From the NCBI GenBank assembly GCA_026708085.1, contig JAPOVP010000091.1, positions 1 through 64,000 of the forward strand: a DNA stretch of 64,000 nt. The letters are read 5' to 3'. Each line of letters opens with the position of its first letter. Position 1 is the stretch's first letter. Positions 45,700 through 55,289 of this stretch are shown here, piece after piece. Below the pieces are notes generated by a model. The model saw only the letters and a program-made list of their open reading frames with translations. It made no database searches and had not been told where the DNA came from. Made by a program: the position numbers and the translations under genes. This DNA is from Caldilineaceae bacterium. GTDB taxonomy: Bacteria > Chloroflexota > Anaerolineae > Caldilineales > Caldilineaceae.

Positions 45700-48273
45700 A
45701 TGGGACGTCTCACATATACCGGCGAACATCTGCGAGAGATAGCCTTTCCACTGGGCGGCATCGGCACCGGCACCGTGAGCCTGGGCGGCCGCGGGCAGCT
45801 GTGTGATTTTGAAATTGCCAACCGGCCGGCCAAAGGCCAGGCGCCGTTCCGCAACTTCTTTGCGCTCGGCGTCGACGATGGATCGGGTATACCCAAAGCG
45901 CGCGTGCTGGAGCGCCAGTTCTTTCCCCCATTCACCGGCTCGCGCGGGGTACCGGTTCACCAGGTCCCCGGTCTGCCCCGCTTCGGCGAAGTCAGGTTCA
46001 CAGGCGAATACCCGCTGGCCCATCTGGACTTCGAGGACGGCGCCACCGAGCACCCGTTCCCGGTCCGGGTCTCATTGGACGCGTTCAATCCGATGATACC
46101 CGGCAACACCGGGGATTCCGGTCTGCCCGCCGCGATCCTGTCATGGAACCTCGAAAACCGCACGGAGCGCCAAATCAAGGCACTGCTGGTGGCCGTCGTG
46201 TCGAACCTGGTCGGCTATCAGTTTTCGCCCTGGCCCGGTGACGCACCCTGGCCGGGCGGACAACAGGTGAACCGGGCCCTGCGCGAGCCGGGTTTTCAGG
46301 GCGTTCTCATGGACTCCGAACGCGACGGCGGCCAGCATCCCATGGCCGGCAGCATGGCCGCGGTCACGCCCTGGCCGGATACGACCCTGCAGACGCGCCT
46401 CGGCGAGCAGGACTGGCCCTACTCTCTCCGTCCCTTCTGGTACCAGTTGCTGGGCAGCGTGCCCTTCGAGCGTGAAGAGGACGCCACGGTCGCGGCCCCG
46501 AGCGGCAACCTGACCGTGGCGCGACGGCTCGAGGCAGCGCTCGGCATGAGCATAACGCTGGATCCCGGGCAGTCTGTGACAGTTCCCGTGATCCTCACCT
46601 GGTGCTTCCCCAATCGCTACGTACAGCTTCCGGACGTGGATGAGCCGCGCTGGGTCGGCAACGAATATACGCAGAGGTTTCCCAGCGCCGATTCAGCCGC
46701 ACGCTACGTGGTGGCTGAGCGCGAACGCCTGGAAGCCGAAACCCGCGACTTCCACCGCCATCTCTACGCCACCACCGTACCCGACTTCGTGATCGACGCC
46801 GTGTCCGGCAACATGGCCACCATCCGCACGCAGACCTGTTTTCGCGACGCCTCCGGCCAGTTCTACGCCTACGAGGGCTGCAACCCGGACTCCGGCTGCT
46901 GCCCCATGAACTGCACCCACGTCTGGATGTACGAGCAGGCCCTGGCATCGCTCTATCCAAGCTTGGAACGGGACATGCGCGCCAATGCCTTTCTGGTTGA
47001 AACCGATTCCGACGGCCGCATGTTTTTCCGCACGCGCACACCGAGCGGAGCCGAGCCCTTCCTGGCCGAGGCCACGACAGCGGCCGACGGACAGATGGCC
47101 GAGGTCATCCAGCTCCTGCGCGACTACCGCCTTTCGGGCGATCGCGACTTCCTGGCACGGCTGTGGCCAAAGGCCAGGCTGGCGCTGGAGTATGCCTGGC
47201 AACCTGGGGGCTGGGATGCCGATCGCGATGGCGTCATGGAGGGCGAACAGCACAATACGACCGACATCGCCTACTATGGGCCCAATCCGCTCATGACCTT
47301 TCTCTATCTGGCCGCGTTGAGGTCCGGCGCCGCCATCGCCAGGGAGCTGGACGACCCGCAGACCGCAGCCGTCTACGAAGAGATCGCCGCACGCGGCGCC
47401 CCGCGCGCCGACGAGCTCCTCTGGAACGGTGAGTTCTACCAGCAGCGCCTCGACCTGGCCGTTGCCGCCGCCGACTTTGGCGCCAGCTACGGCATGGGCG
47501 GCATGGGCGATACCGTCCCGGGCGCCGGGGACAGCCCGCTGTTCATGGAGCAGGGCCAGGCTCCCTACAACCAGGTCCACAACGGCTGCCTGTCGGACCA
47601 GCTTTTCGGCCAGTGGCTGGCAAACCTGGTCGACCTGGGCCGGCTTGTGCCCGCTGAACATCTCCGCACAGCGCTCCGCTCCATCTATCGTCACAACTTC
47701 AAGCGCATGAATGAAGTGCCGACCAACTTCCTGCGCGCCTTCGCCGTCAACGAGGAACAGGGCGTCGTCTACGCAACCTTCCCCGAGGAGCCGGGAGATA
47801 TCATCCCACTCACCGCGGTCCTGCGTGCCCATGAGGTCTGGTCGGGCTGCGAATATGAGGTGGCCTGCCTGATGATCCAGGAAGGACTGTTGGCGGAGGG
47901 TGAGTCGATCGTGGAAGCCATCCGTTCCCGCCACGACGGCACCGCCCGCAACCCCTGGAACGAGCCGGAATGTGGCGACCACTACGCCCGCGCCATGGCC
48001 AGCTACGGCCTCATGCAGGCCTACGCCCGCCTGCAAATCGATCTCAGCCGCGGCCGCATCGCCCTCTCGCCCCAGGTGAACCGGGAACACTTTACCACCT
48101 TCTTCTCAGTGGAAGGCGCCTGGGGAACCATACAGCTGTCCGGAAATCAGCTCAGCATCGAACTTGGCAGCGGCAAGCTAACGGTGAACGAGCTCGTCGT
48201 CGACGGGCGAACGGTTCCACTCCCTGCCGGGGCTACGGTGGCAGCGGGCCAACCGCTGCATGTGCGACTGTAA
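45700..48273 (+). CDS. GH116 family glycoside hydrolase (GBA2-like beta-glucosidase)
   Basis: This 857-aa protein is related to non-lysosomal glucosylceramidase and archaeal/bacterial GH116 glucosidases and xylosidases. The N-terminal all-beta domain begins IAFPLGGIGTGTVSLGGRG. The C-terminal (alpha/alpha)6 barrel has YEGCNPDSGCCPMNCTHVW, then GVMEGEQHNTTDIAYYGPNP with the Glu and Asp near the expected catalytic positions. ATG at 45700 (MGRLTYTGE) is chosen; the extension to 45628 is Pro/His-rich. No signal peptide is visible, so it is probably cytoplasmic and acts on glucosides imported by the preceding transporter. Confidence 0.87.
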   Translation: MGRLTYTGEHLREIAFPLGGIGTGTVSLGGRGQLCDFEIANRPAKGQAPFRNFFALGVDDGSGIPKARVLERQFFPPFTGSRGVPVHQVPGLPRFGEVRFTGEYPLAHLDFEDGATEHPFPVRVSLDAFNPMIPGNTGDSGLPAAILSWNLENRTERQIKALLVAVVSNLVGYQFSPWPGDAPWPGGQQVNRALREPGFQGVLMDSERDGGQHPMAGSMAAVTPWPDTTLQTRLGEQDWPYSLRPFWYQLLGSVPFEREEDATVAAPSGNLTVARRLEAALGMSITLDPGQSVTVPVILTWCFPNRYVQLPDVDEPRWVGNEYTQRFPSADSAARYVVAERERLEAETRDFHRHLYATTVPDFVIDAVSGNMATIRTQTCFRDASGQFYAYEGCNPDSGCCPMNCTHVWMYEQALASLYPSLERDMRANAFLVETDSDGRMFFRTRTPSGAEPFLAEATTAADGQMAEVIQLLRDYRLSGDRDFLARLWPKARLALEYAWQPGGWDADRDGVMEGEQHNTTDIAYYGPNPLMTFLYLAALRSGAAIARELDDPQTAAVYEEIAARGAPRADELLWNGEFYQQRLDLAVAAADFGASYGMGGMGDTVPGAGDSPLFMEQGQAPYNQVHNGCLSDQLFGQWLANLVDLGRLVPAEHLRTALRSIYRHNFKRMNEVPTNFLRAFAVNEEQGVVYATFPEEPGDIIPLTAVLRAHEVWSGCEYEVACLMIQEGLLAEGESIVEAIRSRHDGTARNPWNEPECGDHYARAMASYGLMQAYARLQIDLSRGRIALSPQVNREHFTTFFSVEGAWGTIQLSGNQLSIELGSGKLTVNELVVDGRTVPLPAGATVAAGQPLHVRL

Positions 48274-48475
48274 TATATGTGATATTATGGATTAAATCAG
48301 CCTCATTTTTGCCCGTAATAGGACAAGAATCAGGCTTTTACATACGCTCCTTTCGAGCGCGCTGCCTGCATTTCAGCTTGGGAGGCGACCAGACCGTAGG
48401 CCAGGTCAGTTCAGTTGGTCGAGTGGTCCCCCTGTTCTTGGAAACTGCGCATACTTAAGAGGGAGGAGACAAAAA

Positions 48476-50104
48476 ATGGCAAGGAAAAACGCCCACGAGA
48501 TTTCCCGTCGAAGATTTCTACAAATTTCAGCCGCGGCGGCCGCCGGCCTGGTATCGGCCGCCTGCGCCGTACCGGCCCCACAGGCAGCACCTCAGGCGCC
48601 CGACGAAGCCGCACCGATGATTAAGCGCGGTGGCCCCACACTGATTGCCCGTCAACAGCCACCCAAGATACTTGATGCTCATCTGGATACGGGACCGCAC
48701 ACTCAGGTATGGGGACAGATACACGACAGTCTGCTGCATCACCGGCTCGTTGACTCTGAGGCGGGCACCTTCGAGTTGTCGGGAGCCCTGGCAGAGAGCT
48801 GGGAACGCGACGGCGACACAGCCTGGATCTTTAACCTGCGTGAAGGAGTGAAGTTCCACGATGGCAGCGAATGGAATGCCGATGTCGCCCAGTGGAACCT
48901 TCTCCGGATGCGAGACCACCCGCAGTCGGTGGCTAAGGATGTCGTCGCTGAAATTGAGTCGATCGATAGCTTGGATTCTCACACCATCCGGGTCAATCTG
49001 ACAGCAACGAATGCGGCCTTCCCCCATCTGATGGCCTACCCGGCCAGCAATGGTCGCACACGGATCATCTCGAAGCAGGCCGTCGAGGAGATGGGCGATG
49101 AAGCATACGCCCAACACCCGGTTGGTACCGGCCCCTTCAAGTTTGTGGAGTGGGTGAAAGATGACCATATCACCGTCGAGCGCTTTGAGGACTACTGGCA
49201 GACAGGGGAGGATGGTCAGCCCTTACCGTACCTGGACTCGATAAGGTTCGATATGCTCACCGACTATACGGTGGCCTTTCTGAGGTTGCGTAGCGGTGAT
49301 ATGCATCTGTCCGATATCGATCCCAAGGACTGGTCATCGGCTCAAGGTGATCCGAATCTGCAGAATTTCCCAGTCACCTGGGCGCCTACTACCTATGCCT
49401 TGGGTCTCAACGCCCAACAGGGAAAGTTCGCGGACAACATCCCGCTGCGCAAAGCGCTTGCCCATGCCATCCCCTACGATGACTTGACGAATGCATTGGG
49501 GTTCGGCCTCGGCTTCCGCTCCAAATATTTCTGGCCGAAGGGCGGGCTTGGGTATGACGACGACCTTCCCTACTACGACTATGATCCGGACAAGGCGCGC
49601 GAGTATCTTAAGGAAGCCGGCTATGCCAATGGTGTGGACCTGGTTATGCTGCAGTTTAACCGCAGTCAGGATCTCAGGACGGGACAGGGGGTTCAAGCCG
49701 CGGTAAAAGAACTGGGTATTAACATCGAGCTGGACGTCGTAGACGTTGTCAGGTGGCGTGAGGCAGCTCGATCAGGCGAGGGTTGGGACCTCAACCACAA
49801 TACGCGTGGCTGGAGTCCGGATCCAAGTGGCCAGCGTCGTCAGTTGCTGACAACGGGCTATGGAAACTTTGTGCGTTCGTCGAACACAGAGATCGATGAC
49901 CTCATGGCCCAGGGCCAGGCAACCTTCGACCCCAACGAGCGTCACGACATCTATAAGCGAATTCAGGAGATGGTCTATGACGACGCTCTGTGGCTCTTTA
50001 TCTACGCCATTCCAAAAGCCTTGCTCTTCCCGCAAGAGCTGAGTGGCGTATCGGTAGAGTGGAGCGCTTGGAGTTGGAATGGGGCCCAACTGCACTGGAC
50101 CTGA
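48476..50104 (+). CDS. ABC transporter substrate-binding lipoprotein, family 5 (Tat-type signal)
   Basis: This 542-aa exported binding protein has a twin-arginine signal (ISRRRFLQISAAAAAGL) and lipobox SAAC near residue 30. The SBP_bac_5 fold follows: LDAHLDTGPHTQVWGQIHD, then LAESWERDGDTAWIFNLREG and KFHDGSEWNADVAQWNLLRM. The ATG is preceded by GGGAGGAG. Two DppB/C-type permeases follow; no dedicated ATPases are present. The nearby sialidase-like and sugar isomerase genes suggest a glycan-derived ligand. Confidence 0.92.
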   Translation: MARKNAHEISRRRFLQISAAAAAGLVSAACAVPAPQAAPQAPDEAAPMIKRGGPTLIARQQPPKILDAHLDTGPHTQVWGQIHDSLLHHRLVDSEAGTFELSGALAESWERDGDTAWIFNLREGVKFHDGSEWNADVAQWNLLRMRDHPQSVAKDVVAEIESIDSLDSHTIRVNLTATNAAFPHLMAYPASNGRTRIISKQAVEEMGDEAYAQHPVGTGPFKFVEWVKDDHITVERFEDYWQTGEDGQPLPYLDSIRFDMLTDYTVAFLRLRSGDMHLSDIDPKDWSSAQGDPNLQNFPVTWAPTTYALGLNAQQGKFADNIPLRKALAHAIPYDDLTNALGFGLGFRSKYFWPKGGLGYDDDLPYYDYDPDKAREYLKEAGYANGVDLVMLQFNRSQDLRTGQGVQAAVKELGINIELDVVDVVRWREAARSGEGWDLNHNTRGWSPDPSGQRRQLLTTGYGNFVRSSNTEIDDLMAQGQATFDPNERHDIYKRIQEMVYDDALWLFIYAIPKALLFPQELSGVSVEWSAWSWNGAQLHWT

Positions 50105-50227
50105 TTCGAACGCGTCACGACAATCGGTTTAGAGGCACAGGGGTGACGGTATTGACACACGGGTGGACGTCGCCCCTTCTTAGCCAGGAGTGGGTCAGGC
50201 AAATCGTGAGCCCCGCCGCCGAGTTGA

Positions 50228-50455
50228 GTTCTGCCGCCATCGCCCGCCCGTTATCGTCCCGGCCTGAACCTGAATGAAGGGATCTGGAAGTGGAAGCGGC
50301 ACTTCTTCGATGCCTGCAGAGCCTCCATCGACAGCATCAGTACGCATCCCAAACAGTTTGGCGTGCGTCTATGGTCGAAGTTCGAACTCGGAGTGCGAAC
50401 TATTCTTGGTATCAGACTGATGTCATTTTTGGGAATCCGCAAAGGTGAGGGATGA
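50228..50455 (+). pseudogene. Coding remnant without start, coupled to the next permease
   Basis: A frame open from 50228 to TGA at 50453-50455 encodes a protein-like stretch, including NEGIWKWKRHFFDACRASID and LWSKFELGVRTILGIRLMSF. There is an in-frame TGA at 50225 and no ATG start until near its end. Its stop overlaps the ATG of the permease gene as ATGA, the arrangement of a functional coupled gene. It is best read as the 3' remnant of a deleted gene, origin unknown. The rest of the gap 50105-50227 shows nothing. Confidence 0.45.
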
Positions 50456-51402
50456 CGCGCTATCTGGTGCGACGGGTTCTACAGGTCATTCCCGTCTTGT
50501 GGCTGGTCACCGTTATTTCCTTTGCCATTATCTTGCTCGTCCCTGGTGACGCCGCCATAGCCCTTTTGCCCGAAGACGCCCTGCGTGATGAGGAACTGTA
50601 CCAATATTACCGGCGCGAGTTGGGATTGGACCTCCCTCTGCCGGTTCAATACATCAACTGGGTAGGCAAGGTGCTGCAGGGCAACCTGGGTGTGTCCTTT
50701 CGCAACCAACAGCCGGTGCTGGAAGGGATTGCCCAGAGGTTGGGCCCCACAATCGAACTCAGCCTTTTGTCGATGCTGGTGTCAATGGGGGTGGGTCTGC
50801 CCATGGGCATCATCTCAGCCATCAAGCCTAACTCCAGGATAGATGCTGCGGGGACTTTTTTTGTCCTGGCAGGCGTGGCGACCCCTAACTTTTGGCTGGG
50901 CATCATGCTGATTCTGGTCGCTTCCGTGTGGCTGCGTTGGTTGCCTGCCGGCGGTTATGTCCCGTTCTTCGATAGTCCGCTGGCGAATCTGAAGCTGATG
51001 ATTATGCCGGCCATCACCCTTGGCACGGCACTGGCGGCCATCACCATGCGACAGACGCGTTCAGCGCTGTTGGAGGTGCTCCAACAGGAGTACATCACTA
51101 CGGCGCGGGCCAAAGGCTTGGCGGCACTGGTGGTGATCATCCGCCACGCACTCAAGAACGCGTTCATCCCGGTCGTCACCATTATCGGATTGCAAATGGG
51201 ACGGCTCTTTGGCGGGACGGTTATCGTTGAATCGGTTTTCGGCATCCCCGGCATAGGCCGGCTGGCGATGGATTCTATATTTGGGCATGACATCCCTATG
51301 GTCCAGGGCGTGATGTTGCTCATGGCGATAGCCGTGCTGATCAGTAACCTCGTTACCGACATCCTGTATGTCTACCTGGACCCTCGTATCCGCTATGGTT
51401 AG
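50452..51402 (+). CDS. ABC transporter permease, DppB/OppB type
   Basis: This 316-aa membrane protein has a typical start (TRYLVRRVLQVIPVLWLVTV), a YYRRELGLDLPLPVQYINWV region, and the EAA loop TARAKGLAALVVIIRHALKN. Its ATG overlaps the stop of the remnant at 50228-50455. It pairs with the DppC-type gene immediately downstream and the binding protein at 48476. Confidence 0.93.
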   Translation: MTRYLVRRVLQVIPVLWLVTVISFAIILLVPGDAAIALLPEDALRDEELYQYYRRELGLDLPLPVQYINWVGKVLQGNLGVSFRNQQPVLEGIAQRLGPTIELSLLSMLVSMGVGLPMGIISAIKPNSRIDAAGTFFVLAGVATPNFWLGIMLILVASVWLRWLPAGGYVPFFDSPLANLKLMIMPAITLGTALAAITMRQTRSALLEVLQQEYITTARAKGLAALVVIIRHALKNAFIPVVTIIGLQMGRLFGGTVIVESVFGIPGIGRLAMDSIFGHDIPMVQGVMLLMAIAVLISNLVTDILYVYLDPRIRYG

Positions 51403-51421
51403 AGGGATTTGAAGGAGAACG

Positions 51422-52339
51422 ATAACTGGGCAGCTGGGACGGGAAAGGGGGGCTTCACAGATCGCCTCCACACTGACACGACGATTCCAAAAGAACCGCT
51501 TCAACGTCCTGCGACGGGTCCTTGAGACACGGCTTGCCTGGACGGGCATCCTGGTCTGGGTCGTCTTGATATTGATGGCACTCACGGCCGATCTCATTTC
51601 ACCTTACGATCCCACAGCTTTGGATTACGGCGCCGTGCTGTCGCCGCCCAGCCTGGCCCATCTGCTCGGCACCGATGATCTGGGCCGCGATGTTTTGAGC
51701 AACCTCATCCATGGTTCACGCGTTTCGTTGCAAGTGGGCCTGGTTTCGGTTGGCTTGGCGACCGTTCTCGGGGTCCTTCTCGGACTGCTTGCTGGCTATT
51801 GGGGCGGCTGGGCCGATGACGCGCTGATGCGTCTCGTTGACGCCTTTTTCGCCTTTCCTACCCTGGTCCTTGCCCTCGCCATCACCGCGGCGCTGGGTCC
51901 AAGCCTGAGCAACGTGATGATCGCTGTCGGCATCGTGAACACACCGGCCTTCGCGCGGCTGGTGCGGGGACAGGTTCTGTCGGTGCGGGAACGCGACTAT
52001 GTCATCGCAGCAACCGTCGTGGGCGTAAGCCATGGAAGAATGCTGCGTCGCCACATCTGGCCTAACGTCACGGCCCCGCTCATCGTACAGGCTTCGTTGA
52101 ACATAGCAGGCGCTATCCTGTCAGAGGCCAGCCTGAGCTTCTTGGGGATGGGAGCGCCGCCTCCAACGCCCAGTTGGGGGGCCATGCTGAAGAACGGGTA
52201 TGGCTACCTGGAGCAGGCTCCCTGGACCTCCTTCTTTCCAGGTGCAGCCATCTTTATCACAGTTTTGGGATTGAACTTCCTCGGGGACGGACTGCGCATG
52301 GCTCTGGATCCCCGACTGTGGCAGCGAGGGAAGGCTTAG
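51422..52339 (+). CDS. ABC transporter permease, DppC/OppC type, non-canonical start
   Basis: This is a permease of about 305 aa, with LGTDDLGRDVLSNLIHGSRV, the EAA loop AATVVGVSHGRMLRRHIWPN and SEASLSFLGMG. The frame is open back to a TGA at 51410, but no ATG, GTG or TTG occurs before TTG 51566. Starting there would delete the basic N-terminus (RRFQKNRFNVLRRVLETRLA) and most of helix 1 (WTGILVWVVLILMALTADLI). AAGGAG at 51412-51417 sits four bases before ATA 51422 in this frame, so ATA (or a mutated ATG) is the probable start. Confidence 0.85.
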   Translation: MTGQLGRERGASQIASTLTRRFQKNRFNVLRRVLETRLAWTGILVWVVLILMALTADLISPYDPTALDYGAVLSPPSLAHLLGTDDLGRDVLSNLIHGSRVSLQVGLVSVGLATVLGVLLGLLAGYWGGWADDALMRLVDAFFAFPTLVLALAITAALGPSLSNVMIAVGIVNTPAFARLVRGQVLSVRERDYVIAATVVGVSHGRMLRRHIWPNVTAPLIVQASLNIAGAILSEASLSFLGMGAPPPTPSWGAMLKNGYGYLEQAPWTSFFPGAAIFITVLGLNFLGDGLRMALDPRLWQRGKA

Positions 52340-52412
52340 GCGGCCTCCGGAAGGACAGTTGCACCGGATTTCCTATTGCGTTTTGTGTAACTCCACTCGA
52401 TGAGGTTTCAAA

Positions 52413-54167
52413 ATGGCAACCGAGAACTATTCTGAACTGTCCCCAGGAACGGAGCAGCTGCAGCTGGTTGAAGGATTCCGGCGCATTCTGTCCGCCCCGG
52501 CCGGCCCAACACATACAATGGCGCGAGCCAGGCCGGGCCACGACTTTCGAGGCTACGCCGAAGGTTGGTGGACACTCTCCTGGTGGCGAAGGCCTCTGGA
52601 AGAGACGCCGCCCCTGGAATGGGAAACGCATCCGGTTCCTGCCAAGGCTCTGACCGCGTTCTCCTTTGTGGGCGCCAGCTCCAACACCACTTACAATGTC
52701 TATCCGCCCAACCAGGCCCGACTGCTGGTTAACGGCGAATATGCCCTCACTTTTGACTTAGGGGTTCGTACAGCTATGGCTTGGCAGGCCGATGACTTTC
52801 GGCTGGAATTCACGCCCAAACGCGTGCAGATGCCGGCCGACGGTTACCACCGCCAGCACGAAATGCACGGCAACAGTGGCATCTACCGTCTGACCGTGCC
52901 CGCCCACCGGCTAACACCGCAAGAACCGCTCCGGTTACGCGTCGATCTCGAAACACCTCAGGCGGGAACCGTTTCATTCTTCATGATCAAGGATCGACAG
53001 GACACGCTGGAGGTTTCAGCCCACACCAACGCCGATCAGATCGCCCAACTCCAGGACGATGTGACGCAGCTGCGACGGGTGGTCAACGCGCTCAGCAAGC
53101 GGCTCTACCCGGAGCTGTTTCCAGAGCGCCTCTCTTCCAAGCAGATGGTCCTCTACCACCACGGGCGAGACCACTGTAACGATCTGGATATCGCTTTGGC
53201 AGATGACGGGGAAATCATGCTGGCCTTTCGCCAGGCCGCCGAACATGTGGCGCCCCATGGGAAGGCCATTCTTGTGCGATCCGGAGACAAGGGGCAGACC
53301 TGGAATCCCGAAGATGCTCAGGTCATAGCCCACTTCCCCTGGCCATTCGACATTCGCGTGCCCGTTTTCCACCGACTGGGTGGCGGGAACTGGCTTCTCA
53401 GCATTCTCATCTATCGGAACCACGACCAATCTGGTGAAAGAATTGAACCTCTGGCCAGCCGGCACGACTTCGAAACGTGGTTCCTGCGATCTGTCGATGA
53501 CGGCCGCAGCTGGACGATCGATTCACATAAGTTGGACTCTGGACCGCTGACGGATGCTACGGTGATGGCCCCTGCTGTGCGGCTACCGACCGGACGGCTG
53601 CTGCTACCGGTGTCAAGCTGCCTCAGTGAACCCCTTTCGGCCTCGCTATTCGCCTCGGATGATGAAGGTCAATCCTGGCATTTCCACGCCTTGATCGGGG
53701 AGGTACCCTCGCAATACACCGCGATATACCCGGAGACCACGCTGGCGCGTGCACCATCCGGACGACTCATCGCCTTGATCCGAATTGTCGATGGGAATCA
53801 TCTTCAGTCATCTTCTGTTGACGACGGCAAGACGTGGACACCCTGGGAGGAGACACCCATGCCGTCGTTCGGACACCGGGCGCGGCTGCTCACGCTCAGC
53901 AGCGGCGAGATTCTGTGCTCCTATGGCTGGCGTTGCCGACGCGAAGACGGCCTCGACGATCTGGGAAGCATCAAACTGGCCCTCAGTCGCGACGAGGGAC
54001 GGACTTGGCAGGCGCAGGACAGGCGCATCCTCCGAGATGATTTCCTGAACTGGGATATCGGCTACCCGGTTACCATAGAACTGCCCGATGGTCGTCTATT
54101 CACCGCCTACTGGGGCAACCAGATGGAGCGCTTCTATATTGGGGGCAATCTCTACGAAAGATGGTAA
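52413..54167 (+). CDS. BNR-repeat/sialidase-like protein (584 aa)
   Basis: The C-terminal 340 residues contain Asp-box motifs of a six-bladed propeller: SGDKGQTW, SVDDGRSW, SDDEGQSW, SVDDGKTW and SRDEGRTW. The N-terminal 220 residues form a beta-rich, Trp-rich domain (GYAEGWWTLSWWRRPLEETP) of unknown type, with a short helical linker (IAQLQDDVTQLRRVVNALSK). No signal peptide is visible, which is odd for a secreted sialidase. It may be an intracellular exo-glycosidase acting on imported glycans, or only BNR-like without activity. The classical FRIP motif was not found. Confidence 0.8.
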   Translation: MATENYSELSPGTEQLQLVEGFRRILSAPAGPTHTMARARPGHDFRGYAEGWWTLSWWRRPLEETPPLEWETHPVPAKALTAFSFVGASSNTTYNVYPPNQARLLVNGEYALTFDLGVRTAMAWQADDFRLEFTPKRVQMPADGYHRQHEMHGNSGIYRLTVPAHRLTPQEPLRLRVDLETPQAGTVSFFMIKDRQDTLEVSAHTNADQIAQLQDDVTQLRRVVNALSKRLYPELFPERLSSKQMVLYHHGRDHCNDLDIALADDGEIMLAFRQAAEHVAPHGKAILVRSGDKGQTWNPEDAQVIAHFPWPFDIRVPVFHRLGGGNWLLSILIYRNHDQSGERIEPLASRHDFETWFLRSVDDGRSWTIDSHKLDSGPLTDATVMAPAVRLPTGRLLLPVSSCLSEPLSASLFASDDEGQSWHFHALIGEVPSQYTAIYPETTLARAPSGRLIALIRIVDGNHLQSSSVDDGKTWTPWEETPMPSFGHRARLLTLSSGEILCSYGWRCRREDGLDDLGSIKLALSRDEGRTWQAQDRRILRDDFLNWDIGYPVTIELPDGRLFTAYWGNQMERFYIGGNLYERW

Positions 54168-54168
54168 G

Positions 54169-54245
54169 GCAAAGAGGATTCGCGTGAGCTACAGGTCGGG
54201 CTGTTTCGATGATCGCAGCCCGCTCACCTTCACAGACCTCTTTGC
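54169..54245. terminator. Nested inverted repeats between convergent genes
   Basis: Three arm pairs nest in order: GCAAAGAGG/CCTCTTTGC, GTGAGC/GCTCAC and GGGCTG/CAGCCC, spanning 77 bases with internal bulges. The element lies exactly between the stops of the plus-strand sialidase-like gene and the minus-strand isomerase, and probably serves as a bidirectional terminator. Confidence 0.7.
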
Positions 54246-54280
54246 TTCCCCACAACCAGGCACCCCTTACGACAACCAAA

Positions 54281-55228
54281 CTACTCCGGCATCGTCCGCA
54301 ATATCAGCGGCTCCAGAAACTGCACACTCTTGATGATGCCTTCCGCTGCGCTCATCACCGGGTCTTCGTGTTCGATGCTCAGCGCCCCGTCGTAGCCGGC
54401 CACGCGCAGCGCACTGACGAAATCGCGCCACCATCCTTCCCCATGGCCGTAACCCAGCGTGCGGTAGGCCCACGCGCGCTCGGCAACCAGCTCCATCGGC
54501 CGCATATCCAGGCCGCCGTTCAGAGCCATTTCAGTAGGGTCGATGCGCGTGTCCTTGGCGTGGACGTGGAAAATGAACCCCTCTCCCAGCGCCGGGATGA
54601 CGATTAGCGGATCCATGCCCTGGTAAAAGAAGTGGCTGGGATCGAGGTTGACGCCCACGCTCGGCCCGGCGATCTCACGCAGCCGCAGCATCGTGCGCGT
54701 GTTATACGCCGACTGGCCGGGGTGTAGTTCGATCGCCACCCTGACCCCGTGATCGGCAGCGAACCGGCCCGCCTTCTCCCAGAAAGGCGTGATCACTTCA
54801 TCCCACTGCCAGCGCTCCAGCTCAGCGTATTCCGGCTGTTGCGGGTGGGTGGGCCAGTTTGGATAATGTGTCCCACTCGGGTCGCCAGGGCAGCCGCTCA
54901 TCGTCACGATGGTATCCAGGCCCAGTCTATGCGCCAGTTCTACCGTCTTGAAAAAGACATCCTGCGACGCCTGGCCGCGCGCCGGGTGCGGGTCGAGCAG
55001 GTTGCCATTGCAGTTGAGAGCGCTCAGCACCAGTCCGCGACCTTCTATGGCGGACATAAAGGCCGTGCGCGCCTCCTCGCTTTCCAGCAGTTCATCCAGG
55101 TTGCAATGCGCAGCCGGTGAAAAATTGCCCGTTCCGACCTCCACAGCTTCGATCCCCTGCTCGACAACCCAATCGAGCGCCTCGCTGAAGGAAGTTGTCA
55201 GGCTATCTGTGAACAGTCCGATTTTCAA
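54281..55228 (-). CDS. Sugar phosphate isomerase/epimerase, xylose isomerase-like TIM barrel
   Basis: This 315-aa AP-endonuclease-2-type TIM barrel has MKIGLFTDSL strand 1, AVEVGTGNF, VAIELHPGQ with a metal-binding Glu, VNLDPSHFF with Asp/His, FHVHAKDTRID, and SIEHEDP with the final Glu. This is the metal set of the family. It is convergent with the sialidase-like gene. It probably acts on a sugar or ketose released by the glycan-degrading enzymes nearby; the exact substrate is not predictable. Confidence 0.9.
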   Translation of the reverse strand: MKIGLFTDSLTTSFSEALDWVVEQGIEAVEVGTGNFSPAAHCNLDELLESEEARTAFMSAIEGRGLVLSALNCNGNLLDPHPARGQASQDVFFKTVELAHRLGLDTIVTMSGCPGDPSGTHYPNWPTHPQQPEYAELERWQWDEVITPFWEKAGRFAADHGVRVAIELHPGQSAYNTRTMLRLREIAGPSVGVNLDPSHFFYQGMDPLIVIPALGEGFIFHVHAKDTRIDPTEMALNGGLDMRPMELVAERAWAYRTLGYGHGEGWWRDFVSALRVAGYDGALSIEHEDPVMSAAEGIIKSVQFLEPLILRTMPE

Positions 55229-55289
55229 AACAGCCTCCTCTCTGTTGGACCCAGGCCGCGCATCCCACTAAGCGTCCCGTCCGGCCGCA

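Noticed and set aside
46693-48090. Minus-strand frame of 465 codons
   Set aside because: It is antisense to the catalytic barrel of the GH116 enzyme, which is convincingly coding.
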